From Heterohyrax brucei (Eukaryota > Chordata > Mammalia > Hyracoidea > Procaviidae): a DNA stretch of 64,000 nucleotides. Shown here piece after piece: positions 61,270 to 64,000 of this stretch (positions are counted from its first letter, which is position 1; every line of letters begins with the position of its first letter). The position numbers were made by a program, and so were the translations under genes. The stretch is taken from the NCBI GenBank assembly GCA_028571685.1, contig CM053164.1:38986501-39050500 (forward strand), written 5' to 3'. The notes under the pieces are model-generated. The model made no database searches. It was not told where the DNA came from and saw nothing but the letters and a program-made list of their open reading frames with translations.

Positions 61270-61790
61270 GATGCTGTGCTGAACAAACCCTAAGAGTCTT
61301 TAACTCTCCCTGGTTCCTGGTCCTCCTCTCCTGTTGGATATGGGTGGGACCTGGGAATTGTTTCTAATGAAAATGCAACAAAGGTGATAGCTATTTCTGT
61401 GACTATACTACATAAGAAATGCAATGCAAGTCCTAGGTGACCCTCAATATTGCCGTTTTGAGAAATCATGAGGCTGTGTTGGGGAGGCCTGTGTGGCAAA
61501 GACATTAAGGTGTCCTCTGACCAAAAGCCAACTCAGAACTGAAGCCCTAAGAACAATGGCCTGTAGGGATCTGACTCCTTCCAACAACCATGTAAGCTTG
61601 AAAGTAGATTCTTCCACAGTGGAATCTTCATATGAGAATGCAACCCTGTATAACAGCTTGACTGCAGCTTTGCTGAGCATCGATTAAAGCTCAGCCTCAT
61701 GACCCACGGAAACTGAGATAATAAATGTGTGTTGTCTGAAGCTGTTACTATTAAATAGAAATAAGATGCTGAAACTAGCAGGCAAAGGCA
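61270..61790 (+). mobile_element. MLT1-like (ERVL-MaLR) LTR
   Basis: The end reads gacccacggaaactgagata and ataaatgtgtgttgtctgaa, the typical 3' part of MLT1 LTRs. The 5' limit is estimated. Old and diverged. Confidence 0.65.
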
Positions 61791-61924
61791 CAATGAAGAA
61801 CCAGTTATTTATGTAGTCTCCAAGTACCTCCCCATAAGACAGTCTCTAATTACAAAGGAGAAAAATGTACCTTGGAAATGTACCTTGGCAAAGATCTAAA
61901 CACTTTTACAGTAGATAATTTGGT

Positions 61925-62096
61925 AAACCAAAAATGAAACTCACTGCCATCGAGTCAATTCTAATTCACAGCAACCTCACAGGACAGAGGAGAACTGCCC
62001 TGCAGAGTTTCCAAGGAGCACCCAGTGAATCTGAACTACCGCCCTTTTGGTTAGCAGCCAAAGCACTTAACCACTACGCCAACAAGGATTCCATAC
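61925..62096 (-). mobile_element. AfroSINE
   Basis: Complement of ctcactgccatcgagtcaat, gaactgccctgcagagtttc, gttagcagccaaagcact and taaccactacgcc. Confidence 0.88.
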
Positions 62097-62349
62097 ACTT
62101 GGTAGACATTACCTAAATCAAGCAGTCACTGTATCACAATAAAAGGATAAACTGAAATGATACACCTGCTGATACAGTAAATCAAAGATCACTTCAGTGA
62201 TATTCCTGACAAAAACATGCAAGCTGAATCTACTCATGAAGAAGTATCTGATATACTCTAATTGAGGAACATTTTACAAAATTGCTGGCCTACACTTCAC
62301 AAATATAAAGGTCATGAAAGACCGTGAACGAAGCATGGTTGCAGATTAG

Positions 62350-62510
62350 TGTCATTAGCTGCTGTTGAGCAGGCTCTGACTCACAGTGACCTTATCAATA
62401 AGACAAAGAAATACCGCCTGCTCCTGTGCCATCTTCATTACTGTCAGTATGCTTGCGTCCACTGCTTTGGCTACGGTGCCAAACCAATTCATTGAAGATT
62501 TCCCACCTTT
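62350..62510 (-). mobile_element. RTE 3' end, short
   Basis: ctgactcacagtgaccttat and ctgctcctgtgccatcttc are the complement of the RTE terminus, about 160 bp. Confidence 0.65.
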
Positions 62511-62999
62511 ACGCTAACTCTCTGCTTTTGTGCAGCCTTTCTCATCATGGTCCTGTAACTTGGACTGTGCAAACAGGGTACATGTGGCTCACCACGGAGA
62601 CCGGTCAGTTTTGCCATCTCACTGAGTTTGAAATGAGCTACCCCAAAGGCAAGAAAGAGAATATTCCACTATTACATGTCTTTTAGACTGGGAATCCCTG
62701 AGCTGAGAAACTCCAGGAACCTGGGGACCAAGAGACGGATAGCTACAAATGCAAAATGGTGAGAAGCAGTGATGGATAACCAGTGGTAGGAAAGATCGGC
62801 AGGGGAGACAAGGGATGGCTGAGTGGGCTTCACTGCCCATAGAGGGAGAAAGCTGAGTGTCTGGGCAAGAGGCTTGCTGCAGGAGTCGGATGCTTCCAGG
62901 TATTTGGTGTAGCCAAGTTTGCTGACACATGTGGCAAGAAAGCTAAGCGTTTTTCAGCTTGAAGACACAAACTTAAAGTCTGAGTACAGTTCATAAATA
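62511..62999. other. Intronic, nothing recognised
   Basis: Moderately GC-rich intron (62640-62940) with no recognised feature. Confidence 0.45.
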
Positions 63000-63539
63000 C
63001 AAGGTCTGAAAATTAGTCTGTGAAGCTAACTGTTCTAAGTGCTACATACCTCACTGCTGAATATCACTGTTGTCATCTTTAAAGTAATCCCTTTGGGAAG
63101 CTATGCACTGACACTAGTGCCTAGTCCACCCTTCAAAGCAATTTTGGAACTCTCTCTGGAATGATCTTTGCACATGATGGCAAGTTAATTGTACAGTTGT
63201 CTGTGAGGGAGTTTTTAGCCAGGAAACAACTGTATGGGAACATCCTCCCTATTCACCTGATCCGGCACCAAAGGACTTTTTTCTTTACCCAAAGACAAAG
63301 AAAATACTAAAAGGAAGATATTCTGATGACATCCAGTACATCAAGGGTAATATGACGGCAGCTCTGATGGCCATTCCAGTAAAAGAGTTCCAAAACTGAT
63401 TTGAAGTGTAGACTAGGTGCTGGCGTTGATGCATAGCTTCCCAAGGAGAGTACTTCAAAGGTGACTGTAGTGATATTCAGCAATAATGCATATAGCACCT
63501 TTTCTAGGACGAGTTCGTGAACTTAATCGGCAGCCCTCA
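63000..63539 (+). mobile_element. Palindromic mariner-derived MITE, copy C (complete)
   Basis: 540 bp between TA (62998-62999) and TA (63540-63541). Left end caaggtctgaaaattagtc; right end (complement) tgagggctgccgattaag. Left arm is the complement of the transposase 3' end; right arm is a longer sense copy with ttcacctgatccggcaccaa at the catalytic-box position and a final gtgatattcagcaataa. Same arm order as copy A. Confidence 0.82.
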
Positions 63540-63540
63540 T

Positions 63541-64000
63541 ATATAGGGCCCATCAACTCTCAGTAAAAATCAAAAGCAATCCCTCAGCTGTAGCTTGCTT
63601 TATCTTGTCTAGAGCTCTTCTCATTCTAAATGTTCTTGCAAGCATGTTTAAAAGAGTTTACTCAGTTCTTCTACCACCATATTGCAGGCAGAAGTTAACA
63701 AAAATTCACATTCATCCTTTATTTCTGCAATCTATCACCACTACCTGGGTTTTAAAATTTAAAAAAAGCAAAACACACATTTGCTACTTTCTCCAAAAAA
63801 TTAAAGAAACACCAGCGCTCATTTGCTCTACCTTAGGCAAATGTTATTTTTTTCTACCAATAAATACCTCAGCTGTTGCTTCCATGTTAGGGTAAAATGT
63901 GCTACACTTAAATAACCACAAAATCCTACAGCTATAATCATTCTTGACCTTATTCTCAGTTTATAAAACATTACCTCAGATCCACAGAACAGTAGAATAG
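63541..64000. other. Intronic, nothing recognised
   Basis: Unassigned intron to the window end. Confidence 0.5.

Overview
The window is mammalian nuclear DNA: a stretch of introns and a few short coding exons, heavily loaded with interspersed repeats. The repeats point to an afrotherian of the Paenungulata, most likely an elephant. They include many tRNA-derived SINEs of the AfroSINE type, BovB-like RTE retrotransposons, an L1 family with its own 3' UTR, and ERVL/MaLR-type LTRs, together with old mammal-wide MIR, L2, MER5 and MLT1 remnants. Species assignment rests on recalled repeat families, not on a search.

The only host gene I recognise is ASXL2 (Additional sex combs-like 2), read on the minus strand. 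Five internal coding exons with good splice sites and consistent phases are present, in transcript order 45570-45678, 41188-41338, 15663-15778, 9917-10043 and 8540-8683. They encode the C-terminal half of the HARE-HTH winged-helix domain, a Ser/Asp-rich linker, a basic stretch, a Ser/Pro segment, a Gln/Lys run and the linker leading to the DEUBAD. The first coding exon(s) and everything from the DEUBAD onward lie outside the window. The rest of the window is intron: 18.3 kb (partial), 4.2 kb, 25.4 kb, 5.6 kb, 1.2 kb and 8.5 kb (partial).

The 25.4-kb intron is an insertion hotspot. An 11-kb stack at 19.1-30.3 kb is one near full-length L1 on the plus strand, interrupted by three later insertions. 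The first is a 3.1-kb endogenous retroviral insertion with two different LTR families at its ends but one shared 5-bp target duplication. The second is a 1.1-kb piece of L1 5' UTR plus ORF1 start flanked by a 13-bp duplication. The third is a solo MaLR-like LTR. The retroviral insertion keeps an open frame for the end of integrase fused to a dUTPase-like domain, the ERVL arrangement. Elsewhere there are three copies of a palindromic MITE built from the 3' part of a mariner transposon, one of them inserted in an RTE.

Points most worth checking are the hybrid retroviral insertion; a (TG)16 tract inside the 3' splice site of the ASXL2 HARE-HTH exon; a 315-nt candidate in-frame cassette exon and a 47-nt candidate poison exon in the 25-kb ASXL2 intron; and the palindromic mariner family. 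No bacterial, CRISPR or toxin-like system is present.
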